Positions 8,263 to 16,859 are shown, counted from the first letter of the stretch. The stretch: DNA of 64,000 nt from Bacteroidetes bacterium GWF2_43_63 (GCA_001769275.1 MEOQ01000039.1:1-64000); one strand, 5' to 3'. Program-made: numbers and translations. The notes: generated from the sequence alone by a model not told the origin.

Positions 8263-8760
8263 TTATTTTTTTGATGTGAAGTGATAACGAATACTGAAAC
8301 CAAAATCCCAAAGATTTACGCGCAGAAAACGATCAGGGACAAATTCCGCGAATGGCTTATAATCTAACGAAAAGCTTAGCGGAAGTCTGTTGAAATTATA
8401 AGTGGCTGCCAGAAAAAAATCGGCCCCGATCACCGGTACCTGCCGGTATGCAGAATAGAATTCTTCCGGCGAATAAGCTGAACGGGTATTTCCGATATGC
8501 GCTCCAAATGCGGTTTGCATTGTTAATGGCCAATTGCGGCAAAGCAAAAGCGGTGTATTTTTCCCTTTGAGTACATAGAGTTGAATTCCATGGTTTCGGC
8601 TGAACAACATGCCTTCGACCCAGTCATCACTACCTGTAAGAACACGCAACGAAACACCCGAGCTCAGTCCCGACCTGATGCCAGCTTCCATATCATAGCT
8701 TTGAGAAAAACCATACAGCGAAATACTCAGCCAGGTAAATAAAACTACAAATTTTTTCAT
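8263..8760 (-). CDS. Putative outer-membrane barrel protein
   Basis: The start is taken at MKKFVVLFTWLSISLYGFSQ, a signal peptide with cleavage after FSQ. The mature protein of about 145 residues has beta-strand-like stretches, including GIRSGLSSGVSLRV near the start, YNFNRLPLSFSLDYKP in the middle and FGFSIRYHFTSKK at the end. This is consistent with a small beta-barrel ending close to an aromatic residue. It is the middle gene of the operon, 10 bases after the DUF2807 gene and 4 bases before the next barrel gene. No named family was recognised. Confidence 0.6.
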   Translation of the reverse strand: MKKFVVLFTWLSISLYGFSQSYDMEAGIRSGLSSGVSLRVLTGSDDWVEGMLFSRNHGIQLYVLKGKNTPLLLCRNWPLTMQTAFGAHIGNTRSAYSPEEFYSAYRQVPVIGADFFLAATYNFNRLPLSFSLDYKPFAEFVPDRFLRVNLWDFGFSIRYHFTSKK

Positions 8761-8770
8761 ACTGAGTTTT

Positions 8771-9496
8771 TCAATGATGAATAACCTGACCACTTCCTAA
8801 TACATTGACACTAACTGCAGCGGTGCCATAATAATGGACATTGCCGCTTCCGCTAATCACAACATCAAGCAGGTCCGAAACAGTGAGGTACATACTTCCC
8901 GAACCCGAAATATCGGCCATGCATTCGCTGACAGGAAAAGTGTAAGCGTGAATGTCACCGGAGCCTGATATTTTGAAATCGGCGCTGGTGGCTGACCCCG
9001 AGAGGTTAATGTCGCCCGAGCCGGAAATCGTAGCATCCACGGTGTTTGCAACAAGCTGCAGACTTATATCGCCAGAGCCCGACAGGCGAACATCCATGTG
9101 CTGCGCTGAAAGCGAGTCAGACTCAATGCTTCCACTGCCCGACAGCTCTATACTTTCAAGATCTGGCACATGCACATAAACGACGATTGGATAATTGGGG
9201 TCAAGATTGCGCCGATGTGCAACGTCAATAATCAATGTCCCATCGTGCACCTCTGTATCAATATAAGGAATCAGATTTTCTTCTCCCTCAATCTCGACAA
9301 AGCATGCGGTGTCACGAATAATTTTCACATCGAGCGAACCACTGCTTTCGACTGCCGTAAACTGGCCGGTATTGCGATGAACAGTTATCACATTGCAATT
9401 GCCTTCAATTCGATATGGATGAAAGCATGACTGCAAGGCCAATGTGATCACAACCATTGCAGCTAAAATAATTTTTGTTTTCATTTTGAACTTCAT
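8771..9496 (-). CDS. Head-GIN domain (DUF2807) lipoprotein
   Basis: A lipoprotein signal with Cys24 (LALQSC) is followed by a region from about residue 40 to the end that matches the DUF2807 'putative auto-transporter adhesin, head GIN' fold. The sign is the evenly spaced SGSG ladder: ELSGSGSIE, RLSGSGDIS, TISGSGDIN, KISGSGDIH, DISGSGSMY and VISGSGNVH, each one turn of a right-handed beta-helix. The protein is probably anchored to the outer membrane or periplasmic face, and its ligand is unknown. A second Met at residue 5 (start 9484) is equally likely. It is the first gene of an operon with two barrel proteins. Confidence 0.85.
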   Translation of the reverse strand: MKFKMKTKIILAAMVVITLALQSCFHPYRIEGNCNVITVHRNTGQFTAVESSGSLDVKIIRDTACFVEIEGEENLIPYIDTEVHDGTLIIDVAHRRNLDPNYPIVVYVHVPDLESIELSGSGSIESDSLSAQHMDVRLSGSGDISLQLVANTVDATISGSGDINLSGSATSADFKISGSGDIHAYTFPVSECMADISGSGSMYLTVSDLLDVVISGSGNVHYYGTAAVSVNVLGSGQVIHH

Positions 9497-9779
9497 TTAC
9501 TCCAATGTCTTTTGAAAAAATGAAGGGTTGCAAAATCGTTAAGATTTCTTTTTAAAAACATACTCAATCATGATAATTTGGACTCGTGCCATAAAATACT
9601 TTTCAAACCATTAACCATAAATTGTGAATCTACAGGTCCCATTTTGTCGAATAAAGCAGCGCATGTAATGTTCAAACAGCGCTGCAGACGGCACATGACA
9701 ATTATCATACGTCCTGAAGATTAACAACAAAGCCATGTTTCATTAACAACTCCGTTGTAGGTTTCGCCTTTTGAGAGTG

Positions 9780-9787
9780 TATATTTG
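9780..9787 (+). promoter_or_regulatory. -7 promoter box (TATATTTG)
   Basis: Consensus box 24 bases upstream of the ATG at 9812. Confidence 0.65.
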
Positions 9788-9788
9788 T

Positions 9789-9807
9789 ATTTAGACTTAA
9801 TCTAAAT
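9789..9807. promoter_or_regulatory. Inverted repeat at the transcription start (possible operator)
   Basis: ATTTAGA-CTTAA-TCTAAAT: perfect 7-base arms with a 5-base spacer, between the -7 box and the start codon. This is where a repressor or a 5' hairpin would act. Confidence 0.4.
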
Positions 9808-9811
9808 AACA

Positions 9812-10843
9812 ATGAAAACCACTATACTCATCCTTGCCCTTTTCATCACACCGATGACCCTCAGCGCCAACTATGTCGTTGATTTTTCAAATCCGATGAC
9901 CTATCAGACAACCTGCGGCTCCGTGCAGCCGTCACAGTGGTCCGTTTCCGGTCAGACCTGCGAATTATTGCTGCCACCACTCAAAGCCACCACCGATTCG
10001 GTCATCACGGTCAATTATCTTTTCCGCATCAACCAGAGTGGGAACCTCTATAAATGGGATAATCTTTCTCTTATGTACAAAATGGGAATTAACGGCACCT
10101 GGCAAACTGACACAACCATTACGGGTCAACTCAACAACAATGTGCGCGATATTGCCGGCAGCTTTATATTGAGCAAAGGCGACACCCTGCATTTCAAAGT
10201 TGTTGCCTACACCCGCAGCACATCTGGATTCTGGGCCGTAAAAACCGGCGACATTTCAATCAGCGGAGTAACGCCGGTTTATTTTCCACTCCCGGTAGAA
10301 CTGCTGGATTTCAGCGGAATTCACAATGAGACCCGTCAAAGCAACCTGCTTTCCTGGTCCACAGCCAGTGAAACCAATAATGCAAAATTCGTTGTGGAAC
10401 GATCTGAAGATGGAACGACCTATGAAATACTACAGACGCTTCCTGGTGCCGGAAATTCCAACATACTGCTAACCTACGAATATGAAGATTTCGGGATCGA
10501 AAAAGACTATTATTACCGGCTCACACAAATCGATTATGACGGCCAGTACGAAATATTCAGTCCATTATTTATTGAACAATTTTCCGAAACAAGCTCCAAC
10601 TCAATGATTGAGAATGTCTGGATGAACGGAGATTTAATTTACTTCACCCTGAATTCAAAGTTGGACCAGCCCGTTTTTGTTTCATTGCACGATGTTTCAG
10701 GCAGCATAATCCATGAATCGCTCATAAATCCGGAAGAGATTGAGTCTTCCGTTGAATACTACGGAAATAAGGGCGCAATGCTGCTCTTAGTTATCAAAGA
10801 TTCAAACGGTAACAGTGAGACACGAAAACTGATAACCCTTTAA
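9812..10843 (+). CDS. T9SS-exported surface protein
   Basis: A signal peptide covers residues 1 to about 19 (LILALFITPMTLSA). The mature protein has an N-terminal beta-sandwich (about 20-155). Then comes the LPVELLDFSG / SWSTASETNN / FVVERSEDG / GAGNS / YYYRLTQIDYDG module typical of Bacteroidota T9SS cargo (about 160-255). It ends in a beta-rich tail closing with SETRKLITL, which resembles a type A sorting domain. It is therefore probably carried across the outer membrane by T9SS and left on the surface or released. There is no enzymatic domain, and the ligand is unknown. It has its own promoter and a terminator-like hairpin. Confidence 0.8.
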   Translation: MKTTILILALFITPMTLSANYVVDFSNPMTYQTTCGSVQPSQWSVSGQTCELLLPPLKATTDSVITVNYLFRINQSGNLYKWDNLSLMYKMGINGTWQTDTTITGQLNNNVRDIAGSFILSKGDTLHFKVVAYTRSTSGFWAVKTGDISISGVTPVYFPLPVELLDFSGIHNETRQSNLLSWSTASETNNAKFVVERSEDGTTYEILQTLPGAGNSNILLTYEYEDFGIEKDYYYRLTQIDYDGQYEIFSPLFIEQFSETSSNSMIENVWMNGDLIYFTLNSKLDQPVFVSLHDVSGSIIHESLINPEEIESSVEYYGNKGAMLLLVIKDSNGNSETRKLITL

Positions 10844-10872
10844 CCCATATAAAATCATGACTTAAAACAGAG

Positions 10873-10899
10873 CGGCTGCCCAATGACCCGGGGCGGCCG
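10873..10899 (+). terminator. Probable terminator hairpin
   Basis: CGGCTGCCC pairs with GGGCGGCCG (one G-T wobble), followed by TTTCTTTG. It lies 30 bases after the stop at 10843 and could also serve the convergent gene. Confidence 0.55.
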
Positions 10900-10963
10900 T
10901 TTCTTTGATTTAATTTTCCATTCTTATAATGAGAATATTTAAAAACTCAATCACCAAAAAGCA

Positions 10964-12241
10964 TTATTGCAGAAACACTTTTTTGCTTTCACTAAGGCGA
11001 TTACCATTAATGCTGATCATATAAACAGCATCCTGAAAAAGATTGCTGACTGTGATTTCATTTTGACCTGCAACAGCCGCAATTTGCTGCAGAAAAACGA
11101 GTCGTCCGCGCATATCGAAAATCCTTATCAAAGCAGGACTTTCATCCGGATTGAAAAACTGCATGTGAATCACATGAGCATCATCGGAATATGCAAATAT
11201 GTTATAGCCAGTGGTGTTAATGTTATTGCTGCATTTCGCTTCTATCACCCAGCCCTCACTTTCGGTACCATCAAAATCTGTCTGACTTAACTTATAATAA
11301 AAGCTTTGATTTATGGTACCTGAATCGGTATAGTTGTAGAAAAGCGGAGTATTGGAATTACCTGCTCCGGGAATCTCAGCTACGTTGTCCCAGCTAAGCG
11401 CATCCGATGAACGCTCAATTGTGAAATAGTGATTGTTTGTTTCGGAAAGAGTGGCCCATCGTATAACCGGGTTCCCTTTATAATTGCAATCAGCATCAAT
11501 GCTTGCAATTTCGACAGGCAACGAAGCTGGCTTTTCTGCGAGCATCCAGGTATAAAAATTTCCGCTTCCGGCATCGATTGAATTCACCTGATTAGCCGCC
11601 GCATTATTAACGCCAAACAGCGCTGTGCCAGAATTCCACGAAGGAGTCCATTGAGTACCATTCCAATATTGTGCAAGTAACCCCGATTCGCTGATTGTAT
11701 TTGAAGGTGCAAATTCAACATCCCGGTAACTAAACGTGAGTGAACTTGCAGGATTTGAAGTCCAGTTTTCTTTTCTCAAAATCCAGAAACGATCAACTGC
11801 ACTGAGGCTCTGATCGCCACCAGAGCCAAGTAGATTCATGTTTGCAACAACCGGCGAATAAACCGCAGGATAAACAGTATTGTTGTTTGCCGTAGCATAT
11901 GTACTTGCAATGAGCGTCCCGCTTGATGATCCGGCCGTTGTAATATTATAGGACATGTCGATTTTCGAACCGGTTGCAGCAACTCCGAACGGAATAACAA
12001 AGGAGCCAGTGCCACTGTTTATGAGCCATGCAACACGATTTGTTTCATTCTCACTTTGTATAAATCCTGTGCCAGTACCGATCAGCGAAATACCTGCTGC
12101 GTTGCTCTGATTGATAGAAAGAACGCCGCCCGCATTGAGATTGATGACCACTGCGTTGTTGAGAATTAGGGCGTTGTTTTGTGCTGCAGCTGATACTGTG
12201 AACAAACTAATAACCGCAAATAATTGAATGCGAAAATTCAT
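10964..12241 (-). CDS. T9SS-exported surface protein
   Basis: The start is taken at MNFRIQLFAVISLF, which gives a signal peptide ending SAAAQ; the longer frame would overlap the upstream gene. The N-terminal half is a repetitive beta-rich region (NALILNNAVVINLNAGG, GIGTGTGFIQSE-like). The middle carries the same LPVEI / RWATLSETNNHYFTIERSSD / GAGNS / YYKLSQTDFDG module as the gene at 9812. The C-terminus, including RIFDMRGRLVF and ending SESKKVFLQ, is a type A T9SS sorting domain. It lies 20 bases downstream of the fibre-like gene and is probably cotranscribed with it. Confidence 0.8.
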   Translation of the reverse strand: MNFRIQLFAVISLFTVSAAAQNNALILNNAVVINLNAGGVLSINQSNAAGISLIGTGTGFIQSENETNRVAWLINSGTGSFVIPFGVAATGSKIDMSYNITTAGSSSGTLIASTYATANNNTVYPAVYSPVVANMNLLGSGGDQSLSAVDRFWILRKENWTSNPASSLTFSYRDVEFAPSNTISESGLLAQYWNGTQWTPSWNSGTALFGVNNAAANQVNSIDAGSGNFYTWMLAEKPASLPVEIASIDADCNYKGNPVIRWATLSETNNHYFTIERSSDALSWDNVAEIPGAGNSNTPLFYNYTDSGTINQSFYYKLSQTDFDGTESEGWVIEAKCSNNINTTGYNIFAYSDDAHVIHMQFFNPDESPALIRIFDMRGRLVFLQQIAAVAGQNEITVSNLFQDAVYMISINGNRLSESKKVFLQ

Positions 12242-12260
12242 ACTTTTTTGGGTTCGGGAT

Positions 12261-13787
12261 TCACTCATTGTTTTCTATTGAGTCGTTTTCACCAGATTTA
12301 AGAATTGGCAATTCTGATTGAATGAGCTTCGAATCAGGTGTAAGCATCTGACCTGGTTCAGTTTTAGGGCCAGTGAAAACGCTCTTAGATTTTGGTTGTC
12401 CCCACAGTTCAGGCATCAGGTAGGTATCAGGCACCTTTTTCTGGACAATCACATTTTTCACCTCAGGATATGTTTGAATATACTTGTCATTTCGCTCGGC
12501 ATAAACAACCCAGGAAACTTTTTGCCCGGCGTTGCCCCCAGCAATAATAAAAGATCCGTCTATTATTTCTTGCTTTATATACAATCCACTAGCCGGCGCG
12601 CCAATTGGTGTCAGCTGATATGAAAAGTTAATGTTGATTGCTTCAAAGTAGTCGGGCAATTGGACTTCAATTTCACCATGACTATCCAGCTCGACATTTC
12701 CTCTGTACAAATTCAGTACTTCAGGAGACTCCATTGAAAAGTGTCGCAGGATTTTATTTCCAGGATCAAATGGGTAATCAATTTCGAAAGATTTTGCTCC
12801 TGTAGCTGCAAACATGCCAACACTGTACAACCCATATCCAGCTGAGCCAAGATTATTTGACACTCCATAAACTCCGACCCAACCCAATCCCCAAACCCCA
12901 ACATTTTTATAGGTTGTCCCAGAACTAGCATTCTGTCCAAAAACACCAGCACCTTGTCCATCAACTGTTTCGCCCCAAACACCCATGTATCCTCTACCAT
13001 AAGTTCCAACAGCATTACTGGTAGTTGCCGTCCCATAATTCCTGCCGAATACTCCATAGCCAGCCTGATAATTTGACTCACCAACTGTTCCATTAAAACC
13101 TATACCATACACTCCATGCCCGCCCGTAGTGCGCAGGTTGTTTCCATATATAGCTGATTGTGCAGATCCAGTGGCAGCAATCTGGCCACTCACACCGTAA
13201 GCCAAACCACTCGAATTGCCCATGACTGCTGACGTAGGAGGAGTGACGCTCCCAACAGTTCCATAGTTAGAGTTGGTTGTAGCTTGTATAGTAGCATATT
13301 GTACCGAAGTACTCGTGTTATCTGCTGAAACTGCGACGCCGTTGTTGCTATGTGTAGATTTAAAACCAATAGAGCTTGCATTTGCATCAGAAAGATTCAC
13401 ACTGTTTGTTCCGCTGATAATTATATTTCTTCCTGAACCAGAACCACTACAACCATCATATGCTTGTTGCAAAGTCAAGCACATTGACCCACTAAGCATC
13501 CGCACCCATTTCGAGCCGTCCCAGTAGTAGTAACCTGGGGTAACATCGCCTGCCGAAGCGGTATTGAAAACCAGCAGACTTAATGCCGGAGCAGTTACCG
13601 GAGATGCTGAGCTGGTGGCACTTAAAGCTACTCTTGGTATTAGCAAACCTTTATTGGTACTTCGGATTTCAAGCATCGATGACGCATCAGGCACAATAGC
13701 TGTACTTGAAATGCCGACATTCTGGGCAAACGATGAAGCAGATACCACTGCCACAAAAACAAATAAAACCAATAGATTACGATTCAT
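12261..13787 (-). CDS. Secreted fibre-like surface protein
   Basis: The start is MNRNLLVLFVFVAVV at 13787, preceded by the purine-rich site GGAGGG about 8 bases upstream and a TATATTTG box further out. A signal peptide ends ASSFAQ. The mature N-terminus carries the Bacteroidota signature VGIS...PDASSMLEIRSTNKGLLIPRV and then WDGSKWVRM, found in repeat-rich surface and tail-fibre-like proteins. Residues about 150-330 are glycine-rich repeats with recurring YGV, VWG and VFG triplets (YGVFGRNYG, GVWGETVDGQGAGVFG), probably a trimeric beta-structured shaft. The C-terminal domain of about 170 residues is compact (GNVELDSHGEIEVQLP). No T9SS tail was recognised, so the export route is unclear. Confidence 0.7.
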   Translation of the reverse strand: MNRNLLVLFVFVAVVSASSFAQNVGISSTAIVPDASSMLEIRSTNKGLLIPRVALSATSSASPVTAPALSLLVFNTASAGDVTPGYYYWDGSKWVRMLSGSMCLTLQQAYDGCSGSGSGRNIIISGTNSVNLSDANASSIGFKSTHSNNGVAVSADNTSTSVQYATIQATTNSNYGTVGSVTPPTSAVMGNSSGLAYGVSGQIAATGSAQSAIYGNNLRTTGGHGVYGIGFNGTVGESNYQAGYGVFGRNYGTATTSNAVGTYGRGYMGVWGETVDGQGAGVFGQNASSGTTYKNVGVWGLGWVGVYGVSNNLGSAGYGLYSVGMFAATGAKSFEIDYPFDPGNKILRHFSMESPEVLNLYRGNVELDSHGEIEVQLPDYFEAININFSYQLTPIGAPASGLYIKQEIIDGSFIIAGGNAGQKVSWVVYAERNDKYIQTYPEVKNVIVQKKVPDTYLMPELWGQPKSKSVFTGPKTEPGQMLTPDSKLIQSELPILKSGENDSIENNE

Positions 13788-13845
13788 TCTAATTCCCTCC
13801 AAAGTTTACAACATGGTTATCATTCTTCCAATGTTCAAGAGTGAG

Positions 13846-13853
13846 CAAATATA
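13846..13853 (-). promoter_or_regulatory. -7 promoter box (TATATTTG) for the fibre-like gene
   Basis: Consensus box followed by C on minus, about 59 bases upstream of the ATG at 13787. Confidence 0.6.
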
Positions 13854-13913
13854 CAATGACATTATACCCTGGCCATATTTTAGCAGGTGACAAATGGTTA
13901 ACATCCATCAAAT

Positions 13914-13935
13914 CATATGCATGATGCATCATATG
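13914..13935. promoter_or_regulatory. Near-perfect palindrome, possible operator
   Basis: CATATG and CATATG flank a core containing the perfect 12-base palindrome ATGATGCATCAT. One extra base breaks full symmetry. It is centrally placed between divergent promoters. Confidence 0.4.
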
Positions 13936-14019
13936 AAGTCAACATGAATAACTCATTGTCTTTTACATATAAACAGAAATTTATTATTAAGCAAAGGCAA
14001 CTTTTTCCCCAACATCAAT

Positions 14020-14027
14020 TACCTTTG
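14020..14027 (+). promoter_or_regulatory. -7 promoter box (TACCTTTG)
   Basis: TAnnTTTG match upstream of the rRNA methyltransferase gene. A second box (TATTTTTG) follows at 14053-14060. Confidence 0.5.
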
Positions 14028-14052
14028 TGTCGCGAAAGCACCGATTCTAAAA

Positions 14053-14060
14053 TATTTTTG
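14053..14060 (+). promoter_or_regulatory. Second -7 promoter box (TATTTTTG)
   Basis: TAnnTTTG match, 33 bases downstream of the first. Either or both could drive the methyltransferase gene. Confidence 0.4.
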
Positions 14061-14215
14061 TCTGCAGCCCGATGTTATAAAAATCTCGCGGGAGCTGCCT
14101 GAAAAAGTGTTGTTCTCTTAACTGGAAAGCATTGCATCCAAAAGCATTGAAGTTGATTATGCAGGAAAAAGATGCAAAGTTGCCCTGTAGTTTTTGTTTA
14201 TAAAAATTAAATCTC

Positions 14216-15397
14216 ATGAATATCAAACCCACCGCCCGTCTCATTCTCAAAACAGGGAAAATTGAATCACTCAACCGCTTTCATCCCTGGGTGTTTTCGG
14301 GTGCTATCAAACGCATTGAAGGTGAACCGAAAGAAGGCGATCTGGTTGATTTGTACGACAATCACGATCATTTTCTTGCCATAGGCCAATATGGCGAAAG
14401 CAGTATTATTGCGCGCATTCTGACATTTCAAAAAGAAGAAATCAATCACGAGTTTTTTACGAAGAAATTTGCAACGGCCTGGGCATATCGCCAGAGCCTT
14501 GATCTGCTGCGCAAGGACAATAATGTGTTTCGCCTGATTCACGGAGAAGCCGACGGACTTCCAGGGCTGATTGTTGATTTCTACAACGGCGTAGCCGTCA
14601 TGGAATTTCATACAGCCGGAATGGAAAACATAGCCCACGTCCTGTCAGCCGCTCTGTCAGAGGCTTGCAAAGATGATATAAAAACCATTGTCTCAAAAAG
14701 CAAAAGTACTAAAGAGAATGGGGCAAAGCTGCTTCTCGGCTCTGAACCTGTACTTCCGCATGAAATTATTGAAAACGGGAACAAGTTTCTTGTCAACTGG
14801 AGTGAAGGACAGAAGACCGGATTCTTCATCGATCAGCGCGAAAACAGGCAGATGGTGAAGGAATATTCCAAAGATCGCAAAGTGCTGAATATGTTTGGCT
14901 ACACCGGTGGATTCTCGGTGTATGCGCTTGCCGGCGGTGCTCAGCAGGTTGTAACAGTTGACAGTTCTGAAAAAGCAATGGAATTGTGCAGACAAAATCT
15001 GTCATTGAATAATTTTGATCCTGAAAAAAATCCATGCGTAGCAAAAGATGCGCTGGACTATCTGAAAGAAATGCCGGCCGGAGAATTTGATTTGATTATT
15101 TTGGATCCTCCCGCTTATGCAAAGCGCGTAGACGCAAGACACAATGCCATTCAGGGCTACAAACGACTCAATGCCGAAGCATTATCAAAAATAAAAAGTG
15201 GCGGATACTTATTTACCTACAGTTGCTCGCAAGTGGTCGACCGCAATCATTTCAATGGCGCTATAACTGCCGCTGCTATTTCGGCTGGCCGCAAGGTACG
15301 CGTGATTGCTCAAACCTCACAGGCAGCATGTCACGGACATTCTTTGTTTCACCCTGAAGGGTTTTATTTAAAAGGGCTGGTGCTGTTTGTGGAATAG
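14216..15397 (+). CDS. rlmI: Class I rRNA large-subunit methyltransferase, RlmI-like
   Basis: Predicted SAM-dependent 5-methylcytosine methyltransferase acting on 23S rRNA (RlmI/YccW family). Residues 1 to about 75 are the PUA RNA-binding domain (RFHPWVFSGAI, GDLVDLYD). A linker domain follows, with LIHGEADGLPGLIVDFY near 103. The catalytic Rossmann domain has KTGFFIDQRENR near 201, the SAM motif VLNMFGYTGGFS near 222-234, the acidic VTVDSS, DPPAYAK near 297-303 and the cysteine motif YSCSQ near 336. The length of 393 aa matches the family. It is a stand-alone gene and ends at a repeat block. Confidence 0.92.
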   Translation: MNIKPTARLILKTGKIESLNRFHPWVFSGAIKRIEGEPKEGDLVDLYDNHDHFLAIGQYGESSIIARILTFQKEEINHEFFTKKFATAWAYRQSLDLLRKDNNVFRLIHGEADGLPGLIVDFYNGVAVMEFHTAGMENIAHVLSAALSEACKDDIKTIVSKSKSTKENGAKLLLGSEPVLPHEIIENGNKFLVNWSEGQKTGFFIDQRENRQMVKEYSKDRKVLNMFGYTGGFSVYALAGGAQQVVTVDSSEKAMELCRQNLSLNNFDPEKNPCVAKDALDYLKEMPAGEFDLIILDPPAYAKRVDARHNAIQGYKRLNAEALSKIKSGGYLFTYSCSQVVDRNHFNGAITAAAISAGRKVRVIAQTSQAACHGHSLFHPEGFYLKGLVLFVE

Positions 15398-15476
15398 TGG
15401 TCAGGAGCCAGTGGTAAGGAGTAAGGAGTAAGGAGTAAGGAGTAAGTGGTAAGTGAAAGTGAAAGTGAAAGTGAAA
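15392..15476. repeat. Stop-adjacent repeat with two tandem arrays
   Basis: It begins GAATAGTGGTCAG at the stop codon, as at 5863. It then has four copies of GGAGTAA (15418-15445), a variant GTGGTAA, and four copies of GTGAAA (15453-15476). The units of 7 and 6 bases are typical slippage repeats, too short for CRISPR. Confidence 0.75.
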
Positions 15477-15509
15477 GTTGGAAAATTTACTCACAACTGA
15501 CTGCTGCTA

Positions 15510-16826
15510 TCACCACCCTTGCCATTGTTTATCCAAACCATAGAATAGACGCCACAATTCGTGTTCGAACTGGACTGAGCGAAGTTGTTCCGCAGCAATT
15601 TTTTCGGGATCGGAATAATCGGTCTGATGCGGCATCAAACCCAATTGCATCGCGGTAATATACGGGTAACTGAAGCTTTTGAAAAAACTAAAATGATAAT
15701 TCGATGCAGGAATTTCAGTCCTAAGTTGCGGAAAATAAAGCCAGGGACCGCCATGAAAAATAAGTGAATCATTTCTCTCAAACGAAGACAAAGGCTGGAT
15801 TGCCAGAGGCAGTTTATACATCAGCCATGTTTGCGAATTAAAAATTTCATCAACTTTATAAATGAATCCGCGCAGGTTTTTATAACTACCATCTTCGACA
15901 CTCAGACCGCTCAGATCGGGCTTGTCGTGCATGGGAAAATAAATTTCTCTCAATTCATCATCGGCATAAACTGACAGATTCCCTTTTATGAATGCGTCGT
16001 TCAGGACATCGAACAATGGCGCTGCAGAATCAGGACGAAAAAACAAAGACGTGGCATCGAAGATTGTATCGGAATAGTAGAACTTCTTAGAAGCCATAAA
16101 AATGTCGAAAGGATCCAGATAAAAAGATGACTGCGATGAGCCAGACATATCCATTACCCGCGCAGAAACCAAGGCTCCGTCGGGCGTAAATTCTTTGCGT
16201 TGACCCGTCGGGACACCATCCCTGTATTCGCACTGAAACTGCACTTTGCCATTCGTATGATAAATCTTTCTAAGCCCGTCGTAGAGCCCGTTTCTGAACT
16301 GAGTTTCGGACCGAATGGCTCCACTGGAATATTTTTCGATTTCCATTCCATGTTTTAATCCGCGACGAAATGGGACTGCGCTGATCAAATATTTTTGCGC
16401 TGTATCGTCCGAATACGCATCGAACTCAGGAATAGCGCTGACGATTATTCCTCTGCCGAAACGCACGCCGCCTTTTCCCGGAATGCGCGCCCGATGCAGG
16501 AATACATTGCCTTGCTCAGTAAAATCAATCACCACTTTTCCTTTGCCATTTTTTGAAAACAAGATCCATTTTCCGGTGCGGAAATTATTTTTAAACTCGC
16601 CTTTTGCTTTCAACTGTCCATTTGAAAAATACGATTTATAAGGACCATTCAGCAATCCATTCTGCCAGGTTGCGACAATACTGTCGCCATTATACACCGA
16701 CTTTTTCGAGCCGCTATACTGATCCCATTTTTCAAGATCGCTTTGGGTCGGAAAATCAGGAACAGCAATCTGCGCGCAGGCCAGCAAGCTGATGAAAGCA
16801 AGTATCGCGGTGATGAAGATTCTCAT
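15510..16826 (-). CDS. MORN/YwqK-type repeat protein with a GldN/PorN-like C-terminal half
   Basis: An N-terminal export signal covers about 1-18 (ILAFISLLACAQ); Cys17 could be lipidated, but the lipobox is weak. Residues about 45-100 and 150-218 carry MORN-like units (NGLLNGPYKSYFSNGQLKAKGEF, split by a variable insert; NGLYDGLRKIYHTNGKVQF). From about 250 to the end it resembles the gliding/T9SS protein GldN (PorN): DATSLFFRPD, a LFDVLNDAF segment, PWLYFPQLR near 361-369 and the closing QFEHELW near 419-425, which mirrors the FEHDLW-type end I recall for GldN. Both halves are therefore suggestive of envelope work. No gldKLM neighbours are present. The repeat assignment is firm; the GldN resemblance is from memory. 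Confidence 0.65.
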   Translation of the reverse strand: MRIFITAILAFISLLACAQIAVPDFPTQSDLEKWDQYSGSKKSVYNGDSIVATWQNGLLNGPYKSYFSNGQLKAKGEFKNNFRTGKWILFSKNGKGKVVIDFTEQGNVFLHRARIPGKGGVRFGRGIIVSAIPEFDAYSDDTAQKYLISAVPFRRGLKHGMEIEKYSSGAIRSETQFRNGLYDGLRKIYHTNGKVQFQCEYRDGVPTGQRKEFTPDGALVSARVMDMSGSSQSSFYLDPFDIFMASKKFYYSDTIFDATSLFFRPDSAAPLFDVLNDAFIKGNLSVYADDELREIYFPMHDKPDLSGLSVEDGSYKNLRGFIYKVDEIFNSQTWLMYKLPLAIQPLSSFERNDSLIFHGGPWLYFPQLRTEIPASNYHFSFFKSFSYPYITAMQLGLMPHQTDYSDPEKIAAEQLRSVQFEHELWRLFYGLDKQWQGW

Positions 16827-16839
16827 GGATGAAATTTTA

Positions 16840-16847
16840 CAAATGTA
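16840..16847 (-). promoter_or_regulatory. -7 promoter box (TACATTTG) for the MORN gene
   Basis: TAnnTTTG match 14 bases upstream of the ATG at 16826. Confidence 0.6.
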
Positions 16848-16859
16848 TGTAAATTATGA

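Larger units (their letters stand above)
9497..9811. other. Intergenic region between divergent genes, about 315 bases
   Basis: No gene. It contains a TATATTTG box (9780-9787) for the plus-strand gene, followed directly by the inverted repeat ATTTAGA-CTTAA-TCTAAAT at 9789-9807. No clear TAnnTTTG box was found for the minus operon. Confidence 0.5.
13788..14215. other. Intergenic region between divergent genes, about 430 bases
   Basis: No gene seen. It holds the minus promoter (13846-13853), a near-perfect palindrome around ATGATGCATCAT (13914-13935), and two plus-strand TAnnTTTG boxes (14020 and 14053). The leader to the methyltransferase start is long, about 150-190 bases, with no recognised riboswitch. 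Confidence 0.5.

Noticed and set aside
12261-13787. Prophage tail-fibre gene
   Set aside because: It has a fibre-like repeat shaft, but also a signal peptide and no phage genes nearby, so it is a cell-surface protein.
15418-15476. Tandem repeats that could look like CRISPR
   Set aside because: Units are only 6-7 bases with no spacers and there are no cas genes.
15510-16826. YwqK-type toxin-antitoxin system
   Set aside because: MORN repeats are often labelled antitoxin, but no toxin partner is present and the protein has an export signal.
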